Shown here: positions 36,181 through 44,560 of the stretch, piece by piece
How positions within the stretch are numbered: position 1 is the stretch's first letter
Layout: the number at the start of each line of letters is the position of its first letter
NCBI GenBank assembly: GCA_023255735.1
Contig: JAGDVP010000007.1
Location: 74,531 to 138,530 of the forward strand
Reading direction: 5' to 3'
Length of the DNA: 64,000 nt
DNA from: Halothiobacillus sp.
GTDB taxonomy: Bacteria > Pseudomonadota > Gammaproteobacteria > Halothiobacillales > Halothiobacillaceae
Made by a program: the position numbers and the translations under genes
Notes under the pieces: generated by a model
Database searches by the model: none
Told to the model about the DNA's origin: nothing
The model's input: the letters and a program-made list of their open reading frames with translations, nothing else

Positions 36181-37528
36181 TCTTCACCTCGCCGGTCTTC
36201 TCAATCTTCCAGACCTGAATAGAATTCTTGTGATAAATACTGTTGAAGCCACGGACTTCGCGCAGTTGTTTCAAAGTGGGCTGTACGTAGCCAGTTTCAT
36301 CGGTTGCACGGCTCATGATCAAATGCTCACTACCATCCCATTGGAACGGCAAGGTGAACTTGGTTAAGCATTTGCTTAATACAGGCTCAACCAGATTGGC
36401 TTCAGTCCAGTTTTTCCCGCCATCAATGGATACGTCAACGTGTTTAATTTTGCCATAGCCAGACCAAGCAATACCCCGAATTTCATAAGTGCCTTTGCCG
36501 TTCATTTTGAAATCTGGGCAGGGCGAGGTAATTACCGAGTTGGCTTCATTGACTAAATTATATTGACGAATCATGCCGTTAGGTAAGACTTCAATGTAAT
36601 GTTTAGTTTCTTGATAGGTAACCAGTGGTTTATCAACAAACATCAAGCGGCGCAAATATTTGGTCGAAACGTTGGCTTCAAAGCCGGGCACAAATAAGCG
36701 AATGGGATAACCATTTTCTGGGCGCAGCGCTTCACCATTCATGGCGTAGCAAACCATCGCATCGCGATAATGGCTGGTGTACAGCGCGGGGATTGGTTTG
36801 CCGTGCTGGTCGTGCGCGCCTTCCATGGGGATGGAGCGTTGCAGGGCTGAACCATCGGTGCCTTCGCCATAAAACCAAGTGGCTTTAGGATCAACGCCGA
36901 CCATTTCCATCAGGGTAGTTAACTTGACACCGGTCCATTCCGAGCAGCTCATCATGCCGTGGGTGAACTGCAGTGAATCCATTTGTACGCCACGCCATTC
37001 CATCGCGCCGTTTGCGGGGCATTCAAGGAAGTGAATGGCGGTGTGTGATGGCATACGCTTGAGATCATCAACGGTGAAGATCATGGGCTGTTTGACCATG
37101 CCATGCACAACCAAGCGATGCTTCTCGGGGTCTACATCAACCGCACCCGCATGGTAACGCTCAAAGTGCAGACCGTTCGGGGTAATAATCCCATGAAGGT
37201 CTTGCCAAGGCGTAAAGCTGATCGATGCAATGGTGTCTGCTGTCAACCAGCCGACATTACGCCGAACAACACCTGCTTCATATTTTGAAGGCAGGCCATA
37301 AGGCACTGAAACAACACCGCGACCCAACATGTGGCGTGTGGGTTCGTTTTTCAGTGGGGTAGTCCACGTGTTTAAGCCGTCGGCAGCGTTCGCTGATGTG
37401 GTCGCGGCGATGGCTGCGCCACCGGCTGCTAAGGCAACACTCTTGCGCAGGAATTTACGACGATCACTCGACGCAACGCCTGCTTTGTTCGCACCCTCGG
37501 GTACGGGGTTAATCATATTTTCTGACAT
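36158..37528 (-). CDS. soxC: SoxC-type molybdenum sulfur dehydrogenase subunit
   Basis: 456-residue molybdoenzyme of the sulfite oxidase family. A Tat signal with RRKFLRK near residue 25 shows export of the folded, cofactor-loaded protein. The Mo-ligand Cys is in HFLECPANGAMEW, with R and H contacts around it. The dimerisation domain ends ...FNSIYHKNSIQVWKIEK. The start ATG 37528 has AGGAG at six bases. With SoxD it makes the SoxCD sulfur dehydrogenase; close relatives are SorA-type sulfite dehydrogenases. The adjacent moa/moe genes supply its cofactor. An inverted repeat lies about 55 bases upstream. Confidence 0.9.
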   Translation of the reverse strand: MSENMINPVPEGANKAGVASSDRRKFLRKSVALAAGGAAIAATTSANAADGLNTWTTPLKNEPTRHMLGRGVVSVPYGLPSKYEAGVVRRNVGWLTADTIASISFTPWQDLHGIITPNGLHFERYHAGAVDVDPEKHRLVVHGMVKQPMIFTVDDLKRMPSHTAIHFLECPANGAMEWRGVQMDSLQFTHGMMSCSEWTGVKLTTLMEMVGVDPKATWFYGEGTDGSALQRSIPMEGAHDQHGKPIPALYTSHYRDAMVCYAMNGEALRPENGYPIRLFVPGFEANVSTKYLRRLMFVDKPLVTYQETKHYIEVLPNGMIRQYNLVNEANSVITSPCPDFKMNGKGTYEIRGIAWSGYGKIKHVDVSIDGGKNWTEANLVEPVLSKCLTKFTLPFQWDGSEHLIMSRATDETGYVQPTLKQLREVRGFNSIYHKNSIQVWKIEKTGEVKNVQIENV

Positions 37529-37581
37529 TGCTCACTCCTGCACTGTAGGCAATTGCAAGGATCTTGACGATCCGCCCGGCA

Positions 37582-37610
37582 TGTACATCATTCTCCGACA
37601 ACGATGTACA
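37582..37610. promoter_or_regulatory. Inverted repeat upstream of soxC (possible operator)
   Basis: TGTACATC and GATGTACA are perfect 8-base inverted arms separated by 13 bases, about 54 bases before the soxC start. One further mismatched base pair on the inside extends it to 9 of 10. There is no T-run, so it is not a terminator. It looks like the site of a dimeric transcription factor. Confidence 0.5.
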
Positions 37611-37612
37611 GC

Positions 37613-37648
37613 ACGCTGTTTTTAACGTTAAGCGATTTATGCTTTCAA
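37613..37648 (-). promoter_or_regulatory. Possible soxC promoter
   Basis: On the minus strand, TTGAAA (-35) is 17 bases before TTAAAA (a weak -10). The expected transcription start would be just above the inverted repeat, so the repeat would cover about +3 to +31. The -10 is only a partial match, so this is tentative. Confidence 0.28.
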
Positions 37649-37899
37649 CGAGACCCGGCATTCTTCATGGTTCTAAGCGATTGGTCAATCAATCTGTATT
37701 GATTTACGATCACAAAATTAAATCACGTGAATTCCAGTCAATAAAATCTACATCAGATAGTTCTAATATTCAATCTGTGCGGGTCTTGAGTGTTTCTATG
37801 GGGTATTAGAAATTTCGGTTTTTTTAATGCCGTTGAGGGCATCTGCTCGGGTTAAGCCTGTCATAATCGCTGGCATTATGTAGGATGGGTTGATTTCAC

Positions 37900-38397
37900 A
37901 TGATGAAAATTTCTGTTCAAGCCGCTGATTTCGATGTGACCGAGGTGCTGGCGGAATTGCGGGCTCGGTGCGCCCAGGTTGGCGCGGTGGCGTGTTTTTT
38001 GGGTACGGTTCGTGATATGAACGAATCGCGCGATGTGGCGGTATTAACCTTGGAGCATTACCCCGGGATGACCGAACGTGCCTTGGCGCGTGTGGCGCAA
38101 GAGGCGCAAACGCGTTTTCCTATCGCGGGCGTCACGATTATTCATCGGGTGGGTGCTTTGTATCCAACGGATCAAATTGTTCTGGTTGCAGTCGCCAGTG
38201 CTCATCGGCATGACGCGCTCAATGCGTGTACGTTTATGATGGATTATTTAAAAACGCACGCGCCTTTTTGGAAAAAAGAAACCGATTCGGATGGGGTGGC
38301 TTGTTGGGTTGATGCACGAGAAAGCGATGCGGCGGCGCGTGCGCGTTGGTTTGCCGATTTTGATTCACCCGATTCGTTGGCAGCAAGCGCTGTATAA
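37900..38397 (+). CDS. moaE: Molybdopterin synthase large subunit
   Basis: 165-residue MoaE, which with MoaD puts two sulfurs into precursor Z to make molybdopterin. It has FLGTVRDMNES, LEHYPGMTERAL, HRVGALYPTDQIVLVAVASAHRHDA and the catalytic Lys in MDYLKTHAPFWKKE. Known MoaE is about 150 residues; the extra is a C-terminal tail. It is the first gene of moaE-moeA-moaC on the plus strand, divergent from soxC. moaD is not in the window. Confidence 0.95.
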   Translation: MMKISVQAADFDVTEVLAELRARCAQVGAVACFLGTVRDMNESRDVAVLTLEHYPGMTERALARVAQEAQTRFPIAGVTIIHRVGALYPTDQIVLVAVASAHRHDALNACTFMMDYLKTHAPFWKKETDSDGVACWVDARESDAAARARWFADFDSPDSLAASAV

Positions 38398-38409
38398 AAA
38401 ATTGAGGAT

Positions 38410-39621
38410 GTGCTTTTGGATACGATCGAGAGCGCTCAGCGCCGCTTAATTCAATGTTTACCACGCATCGATGAAACGGAGTTTGTTTCGTTGGATGATG
38501 CGTTGGGGCGGTATCTTGCCCGAGCGGTTCAATCGCAGCACGATGTGCCGCCCTGTGCGGTGAGTTTATTTGATGGGTACGCCTTGGTGGCGCCGACGCC
38601 CCGTGCGCAAGTGCTTATGGTAGCCGGGATAACTTACGCGGGCGACGCGCCGCAATCGTTGCCCTCATCTGATGTGGCTTGGCGCATATTTACCGGCGCG
38701 GCGTTACCGATGGGGAGCAATGCCGTGATCGCGCAGGAGTCGGTGACGATTCAAGCCGACGGCGCGATTGTGCTTAACGAGACCATCAGCGTGGGTGCGG
38801 GCGTTCGGCGGCAGGGCGCCGATACGCAGATCGGGCAGTGCGTTTTGTCGGCGGGCACCCGGCTAGATGCCGCGCATCTGGGGCTTTTGGCCTCGGTGGG
38901 CATTGCCACGGTTGAGGTGGTTCGTTTGCCGCGCGTAGCGCTATTTTCAACTGGCGATGAGCTGGTTGCGCCGGGCAATGCGTTACTACCGGGTAAAATA
39001 TTCAACGCTAATCACGCCCTTTTGCGGGCAGCAATGGTGCGGTTGTCGATTGATGTTTTGGATTTAGGCGTATTACCCGATGAGCCAAAGGCCATTAAAG
39101 AAGCTTTGCTGCGCGGTGCGGCACAGGCCGATTTGGTTTTAACTTCCGGCGGCGTTTCTGTGGGCGATGCCGATCTTGTGCGCCAAGTGGTGGCCGAGAT
39201 CGGCGGCATCGACACCTGGCGGGTTTTCCTTAAACCCGGAAAGCCTTTGGCCTTTGGCCGCATCGGCACGACGCCGTTTATTGGTTTGCCGGGCAACCCG
39301 GTTTCGACGTTCGTGACGTTTTTTTTGTTTGTGCGTCCCGCGTTGCGCCATATGGTGGGTGCAGACCCTGACATTGATCGCCCGGCGTTGCGTTTGTCTT
39401 TGGCGCAGCCATGGGCAGGAGGTGATCGCCCTGAATTTGTTCGCGTCAAAAGAACGCGCTCAATCGCCGGGTATGCTGAGCTTTTGGTATTTTCTGACCA
39501 AAATTCGGGTCTGTTAAGTTCCATTGCTTGGGCTGACGGCGTGGCGTTGATACCGGCCGATTGTGCTCTGGCTGCAGGTGATTTTGTTGATTATTTCCCG
39601 TTTGAAGGATGGTATTTGTGA
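38410..39621 (+). CDS. moeA: Molybdopterin molybdenumtransferase
   Basis: Inserts molybdate into adenylated molybdopterin. 403 residues with the MoeA domain order and these motifs: [60 protein letters not shown] and [14 protein letters not shown]. The track uses GTG 38410, but a GAGGA site eight bases before TTG 38416 makes that a good alternative. Overlaps moaC. Confidence 0.95.
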   Translation: MLLDTIESAQRRLIQCLPRIDETEFVSLDDALGRYLARAVQSQHDVPPCAVSLFDGYALVAPTPRAQVLMVAGITYAGDAPQSLPSSDVAWRIFTGAALPMGSNAVIAQESVTIQADGAIVLNETISVGAGVRRQGADTQIGQCVLSAGTRLDAAHLGLLASVGIATVEVVRLPRVALFSTGDELVAPGNALLPGKIFNANHALLRAAMVRLSIDVLDLGVLPDEPKAIKEALLRGAAQADLVLTSGGVSVGDADLVRQVVAEIGGIDTWRVFLKPGKPLAFGRIGTTPFIGLPGNPVSTFVTFFLFVRPALRHMVGADPDIDRPALRLSLAQPWAGGDRPEFVRVKRTRSIAGYAELLVFSDQNSGLLSSIAWADGVALIPADCALAAGDFVDYFPFEGWYL

Positions 39622-40097
39622 CTGAGTTTCAATTAACGCACCTTGATGAAACCGGTGCCGCTCGAATGGTCGATGTGGGGGCGAAACCCCACACCGAGCG
39701 GGTGGCTTTAGCGGAGTCTTTTATTCGCATGCAGCCGCAAACCTTAACGATGATTCTTGCGGGGGGGCATAAAAAAGGCGATGTATTGGCCGTGGCGCGC
39801 GTAGCGGGAATTATGGCCGCCAAAAAAACCTGGGATTTAATTCCCATGTGCCATCCATTGTTGCTGACTAAAGTCGCGGTAACGCTCACACCCGATGAAG
39901 GGCAATGCGGCATTCATATCTTGGCCGAATGCCGTTTAGCCGGGCAAACCGGGGTGGAAATGGAAGCCTTGACCGCCGCCTCGATAGCGGCGCTCACGAT
40001 CTATGATATGTGCAAGGCGGTTGATCGTGGCATGGTGATTGAATTTACCCGATTGCTCGAAAAACATGGCGGCAAAACCGGTTCTTGGGTTCGGTGA
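39618..40097 (+). CDS. moaC: Cyclic pyranopterin monophosphate synthase
   Basis: MoaC turns the MoaA product into cyclic pyranopterin monophosphate. 159 residues with HMVDV-equivalent [17 protein letters not shown] and [12 protein letters not shown] chose GTG 39618 because it overlaps the moeA stop by four bases (GTGA), has AAGGA upstream at better spacing, and gives an N-terminus ([11 protein letters not shown]) like E. coli MoaC (MSQLTHIN). The track's ATG 39609 adds three residues. Confidence 0.95.
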   Translation: MTEFQLTHLDETGAARMVDVGAKPHTERVALAESFIRMQPQTLTMILAGGHKKGDVLAVARVAGIMAAKKTWDLIPMCHPLLLTKVAVTLTPDEGQCGIHILAECRLAGQTGVEMEALTAASIAALTIYDMCKAVDRGMVIEFTRLLEKHGGKTGSWVR

Positions 40098-40141
40098 GTT
40101 TGACCTTTGACCCGCTCAATAAGTTTTTTTGACTATAGCGC

Positions 40142-40170
40142 TTGCAATTTGTTTTTTATGTCGCTATCGT
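40142..40170 (+). promoter_or_regulatory. Possible moaA promoter
   Basis: TTGCAA is 17 bases before TATCGT. A transcript from about 40177 would begin shortly before the folded leader at 40210. It is a partial match only, so tentative. Confidence 0.28.
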
Positions 40171-40209
40171 TATATCCACTGATACCTAGCGACTCCTGCA
40201 CGGTTTTGC

Positions 40210-40298
40210 TTTCAGAGGAAAACTAAAAGGAACTCCGACCTCCTTGTGTTTTCATGTGCCAAAGGCTAGCTTAGCTGCTGCTTGGCATGACTCTGAAA
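40210..40298 (+). ncRNA. Structured leader of moaA (candidate Moco-type riboswitch)
   Basis: An 89-base stretch of the moaA leader folds into a three-way junction by perfect complementarity. P1 is TTTCAGAG/CTCTGAAA (8 bp, enclosing). P2 is GAAAAC/GTTTTC (6 bp), directly stacked on P1, with P3 AAGGA/TCCTT inside it and loop ACTCCGACC. P4 is TGCCAA/TTGGCA (6 bp). It lies 55 bases before the moaA start, where molybdenum-cofactor riboswitches are known in other Proteobacteria. I do not recall the Moco consensus well enough to assign the class. A small hairpin plus T-run follows before the ribosome site. Confidence 0.5.
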
Positions 40299-40316
40299 TA
40301 ATTTTTACAAACAGAT

Positions 40317-40340
40317 CAACGCACTCGTTGGGCTGTTTTT
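40317..40340 (+). promoter_or_regulatory. Short hairpin with T-run before moaA (possible expression platform)
   Basis: CAACG-CACT-CGTTG (5 bp) is followed after four bases by TTTTT, 14 bases before the moaA start. It is weak as a terminator alone, but well placed to be controlled by the upstream leader fold. Confidence 0.35.
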
Positions 40341-40353
40341 CTTAGGTTGAAGT

Positions 40354-41340
40354 ATGTCAAATTTGTTAGATCCCTTTGGGCGGTCAATTGATTATCTGCG
40401 GCTTTCAGTCACGGATCGATGTGACTTGCGCTGCTTTTATTGCATGCCTGAGGGTTTCAACGATTTTGAGGTGCCAGAACACTGGTTGTCTTTCGATGAA
40501 ATCGAGCGCTTGATCGGTGTTATGGCTGAAATGGGTTTGCGTCGGGTGCGAATTACCGGTGGCGAACCGCTGGTGCGTCAAGGTGTTGATGAAATTGTCC
40601 GGCGAATCGATGCCTTGCCGGGCATCCGAGATATTGCGCTTTCCACCAACGCGACCCGATTGGCCAAAATGGCTGCGCCCCTCAAAGCGGCGGGCGTGGA
40701 TCGGGTTAATGTGAGCTTAGATACCTTGGATGCCGATCGCTTCAAGCAAATTACCCAAGGCAAGCTCAGCAAGGTGCTCGATGGCTTAATGGCGGCCAAA
40801 GCAGCCGGCATCGCACCGATCAAAATCAATATGGTTGTGATGAAAGGCGTTAACGAGGACGACGTTGAACCTTTGCTTGAGTTTTGTATTGAGCATGGGT
40901 TTGTGTTGCGTATGATTGAAACCATGCCTATGGGCGACACAGGGCGCAATGCCATTGATCATTACATTAGCCTGCAAACCATTAAGCGGCGTTTAGCCGA
41001 GCGTTATCCGCTGATTCCGGTCATTAATCCGGTTGATGGCGCGGGGCCGGCACGCTATTTACAGGTGGCGGGCACGGAGACTCAAATCGGTTTTATCACC
41101 CCAATGTCAGAGCACTTTTGTGGCACCTGCAATCGGGTGCGGTTGGCGGTCGATGGCACCATGTATATGTGTTTGGGGCAAGAGCACAATTTCTCATTTC
41201 GCCCCTTGCTGCGCCGGGGTATTCCGGATGATGAGCTCAAAGCGGCCATCATTTCAGCGATTGGTTTGAAGCCCGAGCGGCACGAGTTTCAAGATAAACC
41301 GGAAAAAGTCATCCGGTTTATGTCGATGACCGGCGGTTAG
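40354..41340 (+). CDS. moaA: GTP 3',8-cyclase
   Basis: Radical SAM enzyme for the first step of molybdenum-cofactor synthesis (GTP to 3',8-cyclo-GTP). 328 residues. The N-terminal cluster motif is CDLRCFYC. The C-terminal [4Fe-4S] site is CGTCNRVRLAVDGTMYMCLG, and the essential C-terminal GG is present (MTGG). TGGEPLVRQG, STNA and LDT are typical. It is 256 bases after moaC, with its own promoter/leader. Its stop TAG overlaps the stop TAA of the convergent protoporphyrinogen oxidase gene (TTAG). Confidence 0.97.
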   Translation: MSNLLDPFGRSIDYLRLSVTDRCDLRCFYCMPEGFNDFEVPEHWLSFDEIERLIGVMAEMGLRRVRITGGEPLVRQGVDEIVRRIDALPGIRDIALSTNATRLAKMAAPLKAAGVDRVNVSLDTLDADRFKQITQGKLSKVLDGLMAAKAAGIAPIKINMVVMKGVNEDDVEPLLEFCIEHGFVLRMIETMPMGDTGRNAIDHYISLQTIKRRLAERYPLIPVINPVDGAGPARYLQVAGTETQIGFITPMSEHFCGTCNRVRLAVDGTMYMCLGQEHNFSFRPLLRRGIPDDELKAAIISAIGLKPERHEFQDKPEKVIRFMSMTGG

Positions 41341-42743
41341 CGATCAACGCGGGGCATTTTTTTAGCTAAGTTTTCGCCATTAATTAAACAGTCCCCCACT
41401 GCAATGCCGGCGCGCCAGTTGCCGGCCAAGTGCAGGTTAGAGAAGTGCGCCACCCGAGCATCTATCTTTTCGATCAGCGATAAGTGTCCAAGTTCATATT
41501 GCGGTATGGCGCGCGGCCAGGGTTGAATGCGCAGAAACTCAGGTTGCCCTTGGATGCCCAGAAGGGGCGACAAGTCGCGCAATACACGCATAAGAATTTC
41601 ATCATCGGTTCCCTCGGCGGCTTGGGGCTTTTGCCGCCCGCCGATAAAGGCGGTGAGCATGACTTTGCCCTGCGGCGTTCGGTCGGGAAATAAGGTGGAT
41701 GAAAATAATACCCCAAGCGTTTGTTTATGTTCTTTTGAGGGAATCAGTAAACCAAAACCATCTAAGGGGTGGGCGACTTTATCTCGATCAAATCCCATCA
41801 CGACCGAGGCCACGGGGGGGTATTCGATTTGGTTTAAGTGTTCAGCCAAGGGCGCATCAATCGGTGCAAGCAAACGTGCTGCTACGGCCGCAGGCACGGT
41901 GAGAATGAGATTTTTACAACTGAACTGTTCACCTTGTTCCGTGTGAATTTGCCAAGTTTGATCTGCGTTTGGGGTGATGCGGGTGCTTTGACTTTGCAGG
42001 CGAATTTCACCACAGCCTGAAGCGGTGATTGCTTGGGCGAGAGCATCGGTGAGTGTTTGTAACCCGCGTTTGAAGCTTAATAATTTGCCCTTGGCAGGTT
42101 GCGTTATGGGCGCCGGATTTGCCTTAGCCGCCTTCATTCGCGCGATGCCGCCTCGAATAAGTGAGCCATTTTCTTGTTCCATGGCGTAAATTTTTGGTAT
42201 GGCCGCTTGAACCGATAGAAGCTTGGGATCGCCCGCATAAACACCAGAGACGAAGGGATCGACCGCCCAATCCAAAAACCCCGTGCCAAGGCGCCGGCGA
42301 ACAAATTCGGCGATGGATTCTTCTGTTTTGGCCGGTTTAATCCAAGGTTCCCGCGCGAGGTGGAATAAATCACCTAAATTAAAGAGTGGGGTTGTAAGTA
42401 ATTCCAGCGGATTTGTGGGCAAGGCAACCGGGTGTCCGTTTTTGGCGACGAACCTTTTTTTGGCGACGGGATTGGCTTCAATAATTTCGGCACTTAAATC
42501 CAGATCGCTAAGTAATTGAGCCAACGCTTGGGTTTGCATGAGGCTATTGGGGCCGAGCTCTCGTAACCATTGCGCTTCCATGACGCTGCCCACAGCGCCC
42601 CCCACGCGCGCCTCAGCCTCTAAAATAATGACGTGCTCGCCTTGTTTGGTGAGATGGTACCCTGCCGACAGGCCGGTTATGCCCGCGCCAATAATAAGAG
42701 TGTCTACGCTTGTGCGTGGGGCGTTGGAATTCATGCGGTTCAC
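41337..42743 (-). CDS. hemY: Protoporphyrinogen oxidase (HemY/PPOX type)
   Basis: FAD-dependent oxidase of protoporphyrinogen IX, the penultimate step of heme synthesis. 468 residues. N-terminal dinucleotide fold LIIGAGITGLSAGYHL with EAEARVGG. Family motifs include LGPNSL, FVSGVYAGDPKLLS, FKRGLQTLTDAL and the C-terminal FAD site LAGNWRAGIAVGDCLINGENLA. The oxygen-dependent type is unexpected beside anaerobic-type hemN, but both are common together. The ends of this gene and moaA share the bases TTAG. Confidence 0.9.
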   Translation of the reverse strand: MNRMNSNAPRTSVDTLIIGAGITGLSAGYHLTKQGEHVIILEAEARVGGAVGSVMEAQWLRELGPNSLMQTQALAQLLSDLDLSAEIIEANPVAKKRFVAKNGHPVALPTNPLELLTTPLFNLGDLFHLAREPWIKPAKTEESIAEFVRRRLGTGFLDWAVDPFVSGVYAGDPKLLSVQAAIPKIYAMEQENGSLIRGGIARMKAAKANPAPITQPAKGKLLSFKRGLQTLTDALAQAITASGCGEIRLQSQSTRITPNADQTWQIHTEQGEQFSCKNLILTVPAAVAARLLAPIDAPLAEHLNQIEYPPVASVVMGFDRDKVAHPLDGFGLLIPSKEHKQTLGVLFSSTLFPDRTPQGKVMLTAFIGGRQKPQAAEGTDDEILMRVLRDLSPLLGIQGQPEFLRIQPWPRAIPQYELGHLSLIEKIDARVAHFSNLHLAGNWRAGIAVGDCLINGENLAKKMPRVDR

Positions 42744-42881
42744 ATCCTATAACAATAGCGGTGCTTTGATTGGGTGGGTTGGTTTTGGGGGCTGCGATTT
42801 ATTTTTAATTGAACCAATTTAGTATATCGCGGCGAGCTGCCAAGATAACGTCAGATTAAAATTTTTGATAGGGAGTTTGAA

Positions 42882-43853
42882 ATGCAAGTGAAGCAGCCAT
42901 CCTTAGGCGCGAAAAAAATTATGCTTCTGGGCGGCACCGGTTTTGTGGGTCGTGCCTTGGCGGGCGCATTAAGCCGGGCGGGGTTTTCGGTCACGATTCC
43001 AAGCCGGCACGTTCATCGGCACCGAGATTTGGCGTTGCACCCGGGTATCCAATTGATCGATATGGGGCAAGCCGCCTCTGATATGGCTACTTTGCGCGTC
43101 CCGCCCTCTTGGGCTGAATTGATGAAAGATCATTCTGTGTTGATTAACCTGGTGGGCATTCTCAATGAGCCGAAACATAACGGGCTCGGGTTTGAGCAGG
43201 CGCATGTGGCCTTCACGCAAACGGCACTGAAGGCAGCGAGCGAAGCCGGTGTGCCACGCTATCTTCATATGAGTGCCTTGGGTGCTGATGCGGTTAAAGG
43301 GTCGAGTTTCTATCTGCGAAGCAAAGGCCGCGCTGAAGATTGGGCGCATGAGTTTGGCACGCAAAATAGCATTGCCGTGACTAGCTTTCGCCCCTCGGTG
43401 ATTTTTGGGTCGCACGATTCATTTCTTAATCGTTTTGTGCAATTAGCCGCCCTGATGCCGGGCGTATTTCCGCTGGCCTGTGCTGACGCGCTTTTTGCGC
43501 CCGTGTTTGTGGGCGATGTGGTGGTGCAATTCATGTCGGCACTGGATAACCCAGCCTTTATTGGGCAACGCATTGAACTCTGCGGGCCCGTGGATTACCG
43601 ATTGCGTGATTTGGTGGCGTATGCTGCAAAAACCGCAGGCCACCCGAGATTGATTTTGGGATTGCCCAATTGGGCATCCGTTCTGCAGGCGCGATTGTTA
43701 GAGTTTGCGCCGGGCAAGCCGTTTACCCGAGATAATTACGCTTCGCTGCAAACGCCCAGCGTGTGCACAGCAGGCTGCCCACGTCAGCCAACACGGCTTG
43801 AAACCATCGCCCCGCACTATTTGCAAAAGAGTGCGCACCGCAGTGCGAATTGA
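42882..43853 (+). CDS. Atypical SDR, complex I NDUFA9-like protein
   Basis: 323-residue NAD(P)-binding protein. The Rossmann motif is LLGGTGFVGRAL near the N-terminus, with an early Arg in PSRHVHRH that favours NADP. LVGILNEP and RPSVIFGSHDSFLNRF are seen in the NDUFA9-like branch. There is no membrane segment. Bacterial members have no proven role; several are near heme or respiratory genes, and here it lies divergent from hemY. A ubiquinone-linked or redox-assembly role is a guess. UPF0114 gene follows. Confidence 0.8.
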   Translation: MQVKQPSLGAKKIMLLGGTGFVGRALAGALSRAGFSVTIPSRHVHRHRDLALHPGIQLIDMGQAASDMATLRVPPSWAELMKDHSVLINLVGILNEPKHNGLGFEQAHVAFTQTALKAASEAGVPRYLHMSALGADAVKGSSFYLRSKGRAEDWAHEFGTQNSIAVTSFRPSVIFGSHDSFLNRFVQLAALMPGVFPLACADALFAPVFVGDVVVQFMSALDNPAFIGQRIELCGPVDYRLRDLVAYAAKTAGHPRLILGLPNWASVLQARLLEFAPGKPFTRDNYASLQTPSVCTAGCPRQPTRLETIAPHYLQKSAHRSAN

Positions 43854-43912
43854 GCGAGAGTGGTATGATGCACCCAACAGAGTTTCATTAATTTTTCTTT
43901 GGGGGTTTTTGT

Positions 43913-44455
43913 ATGGTTAATGAACCGGCACCTGCGCCGCGTAGTGCAATTAAACATCTTGAAAGCGGGTTTGAGCATTTCCTCTTTGCCAGCCGCTGGT
44001 TAATGGCGCCTATTTACTTGGGGCTTGTGGTTGCCATGGGTGTTTTGCTTATGAAGTTTGGCAAAGAGGTTTGGCATTTGCTTAGCCACTTTTCAAGCAT
44101 GGATGAAGGGCAAATTATTGTCGGCGTTTTAACGCTCGTTGATGTGTCTTTGTTAATGAATTTACTGATTATTATCATGTTTTCTGGCTATGAAAACTTT
44201 GTATCCAAAATGGACGATTTGCACAGCCATGCCGATCGCCCCGATTGGATGGGTTCTATTGGTTTTAGCGATCTTAAAATTAAATTGATCGGCTCTATGG
44301 TCGCTATTTCAGGGATTGAACTGCTCAAAGCCTTTATGAATGTGGATGTATTGGCTGATCGGCATTTGTACTTTTTGATTGCGATTCATATCACGTTCCT
44401 GCTGTCTGGTCTTGTGTTCGCCATTATGGAAAAGTTACAAAGTGGCTCGCACTGA
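43913..44455 (+). CDS. UPF0114 (YqhA-like) membrane protein
   Basis: 180 residues, four hydrophobic helices. Family sequences include FEHFLFASRWLMAPIYLGLV, LVDVSLLMNLLIIIMFSGYENFVSKMD and SIGFSDLKIKLIGSMVAISGIELLKAF. Function is unknown. It follows the SDR gene by 59 bases and is closed by a terminator. Confidence 0.9.
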   Translation: MVNEPAPAPRSAIKHLESGFEHFLFASRWLMAPIYLGLVVAMGVLLMKFGKEVWHLLSHFSSMDEGQIIVGVLTLVDVSLLMNLLIIIMFSGYENFVSKMDDLHSHADRPDWMGSIGFSDLKIKLIGSMVAISGIELLKAFMNVDVLADRHLYFLIAIHITFLLSGLVFAIMEKLQSGSH

Positions 44456-44504
44456 GTTTATCCAGCGCGCCGTGTGCCGGGTTGATTGAGCTCGGCGTAC
44501 AATA

Positions 44505-44533
44505 AAACCACCCGCATTTGGGTGGTTTTTTTT
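44505..44533 (+). terminator. Intrinsic terminator after the UPF0114 gene
   Basis: AAACCACCC-GCATTT-GGGTGGTTT forms a 9-bp stem followed by a run of T. The track ORF for the next gene begins inside this hairpin, which is one reason to choose a later start there. Confidence 0.9.
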
Positions 44534-44560
44534 GGATTTTTTAATGACGAAGGCTACTGG

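Noticed and set aside
37564-37809. 81-codon ORF in the soxC-moaE gap
   Set aside because: It starts inside the inverted repeat, has no ribosome site and no recognisable protein pattern; the gap is better read as regulatory DNA.
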